Shown here one piece after another: positions 5,990 to 6,477 of a DNA stretch of 6,477 bases. This DNA comes from Crenotrichaceae bacterium. Lineage in GTDB: Bacteria; Pseudomonadota; Gammaproteobacteria; Methylococcales; DRLZ01. Below the pieces are notes generated by a model. The model made no database searches. It was given only the letters and a program-made list of their open reading frames with translations, and had not been told where the DNA came from. The stretch's first letter is position 1, and the number at the start of each line of letters is the position of its first letter. The stretch covers positions 1 through 6,477 of the forward strand of contig DRLZ01000002.1 in the NCBI GenBank assembly GCA_011322755.1, given 5' to 3'. The translations under genes were made by a program, and so were the position numbers.

Positions 5990-6477
5990 ATGAATACAGA
6001 AATAAAAAACGATAAAGTCTTCAATCAGAAAACGAAAGGTACCGATGTTTTCTCCAATTTTCGATACGATATTCCAGCTGGTGTGGTTGTATTTCTTGTT
6101 GCACTCCCACTTTGTCTGGGAATTGCGCTCGCATCGGGCGCACCGTTAATTTCAGGTTTAATTGCAGGCATCGTGGGTGGCTTGATTGTTGGTTTCCTGA
6201 GCGGCTCCGCTCTGGGCGTGAGTGGTCCTGCAGCTGGTTTAACAGTCATTGTGTTTGGCGCGATCCACGAACTAGGGTTTGAAGCTTTCCTGCTAGCAGT
6301 GGTTATCTCCGGGATTTTTCAGATGCTGATGGGATTTGGAAGAGCCGGAATTATCGGTTATTACTTCCCTTCCTCTGTGATTACCGGCATGTTATCAGGC
6401 ATTGGAATTATCATATTTCTCAAGCAGATACCCCATGCAATTGGTTATGACCGTGATTACGAGGGTGACTTGTCATT
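5990..6477 (+). CDS. SulP-family anion transporter, N-terminal part (cut by window edge); possible bicarbonate transporter
   Basis: ATG at 5990 opens a frame that runs off the right edge after 162 codons. An in-frame TGA at 5984-5986 makes this the first possible ATG; no clear ribosome site precedes it. After a ~23-residue hydrophilic N-terminus, NFRYDIPAGVVVFLVALPLCLGIALA begins the first SulP membrane segments. Then come SGAPLISGLIAGIVGGLIVGFLSGSALGVSGPAAG, which carries the family signature with the Ser-Gly-Pro-Ala-Ala turn, and GIIGYYFPSSVITGMLSGIGIIIFLKQIPHAIGY. At least five hydrophobic segments are visible (about 29-48, 53-69, 75-92, 98-117, 127-145). SulP proteins are inner-membrane transporters of sulfate, bicarbonate or other anions, usually with 500 or more residues. 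This bacterial subtype is often linked to carbonic anhydrase. Its position behind ppc, an enzyme that uses bicarbonate, favours bicarbonate, but the sequence alone does not prove the substrate. A C-terminal STAS or carbonic anhydrase domain cannot be checked here. Confidence 0.88.
   Translation, partial: MNTEIKNDKVFNQKTKGTDVFSNFRYDIPAGVVVFLVALPLCLGIALASGAPLISGLIAGIVGGLIVGFLSGSALGVSGPAAGLTVIVFGAIHELGFEAFLLAVVISGIFQMLMGFGRAGIIGYYFPSSVITGMLSGIGIIIFLKQIPHAIGYDRDYEGDLS

Noticed and set aside
5983..6015. Ten-codon ORF (ATG at 5983) overlapping the SulP start
   Set aside because: Too short to support as a gene, with no ribosome site; overlap by one frame shift is likely coincidental.
6025..6249. 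74-residue minus-strand ORF
   Set aside because: It lies wholly opposite the SulP gene, has repeated Pro/Ala/Thr composition typical of an antisense shadow of membrane helices, and has no family features.

Overview
The window looks like ordinary chromosome of a Gram-negative proteobacterium with moderately AT-rich DNA. GspA and GspB, type II secretion accessory proteins that act across the periplasm, place it among Gram-negatives. The style of the phosphoenolpyruvate carboxylase (PEPC) and the SulP transporter would fit a beta- or gammaproteobacterium, perhaps an autotrophic nitrifier-like lineage. That placement is inferred from remembered family features, not from a search. I see no mobile element, CRISPR array, tRNA or rRNA.

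Layout: (1) 1-705 (+) is the 3' part of gspA, open at the left edge. It is followed after 3 bases by a complete gspB (709-1611), so the two form an operon. (2) A ~100-bp convergent gap leads to nhaR on the minus strand (1714-2619), a LysR-type regulator of the NhaR subgroup. (3) A ~230-bp AT-rich divergent region (2620-2849) separates nhaR from ppc and holds two dyad-symmetric operator-like sites and weak promoter candidates. (4) ppc (2850-5726, +) encodes a full-length PEPC with its catalytic and allosteric residues in place. (5) A ~263-bp gap (5727-5989) contains an AT-rich hairpin/dyad with a LysR-type ATC-N9-GAT motif and a possible 34-codon ORF. (6) From 5990 to the right edge lies the N-terminal part of a SulP-family anion transporter.

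How the genes may work together: GspA and GspB form an inner-membrane complex that helps the outer-membrane secretin get through the peptidoglycan. The right half may be an inorganic-carbon module. PEPC consumes bicarbonate to make oxaloacetate, and some SulP proteins import bicarbonate. A LysR-type regulator of the Na+/pH-responsive NhaR group is divergent from ppc, and an ATC-N9-GAT site lies upstream of the transporter. This coupling is inference; SulP proteins also carry sulfate and other anions. Nothing here is clearly a new biological system. The most interesting points are the nhaR-ppc-SulP arrangement, the operator-like dyads and the small ORF.
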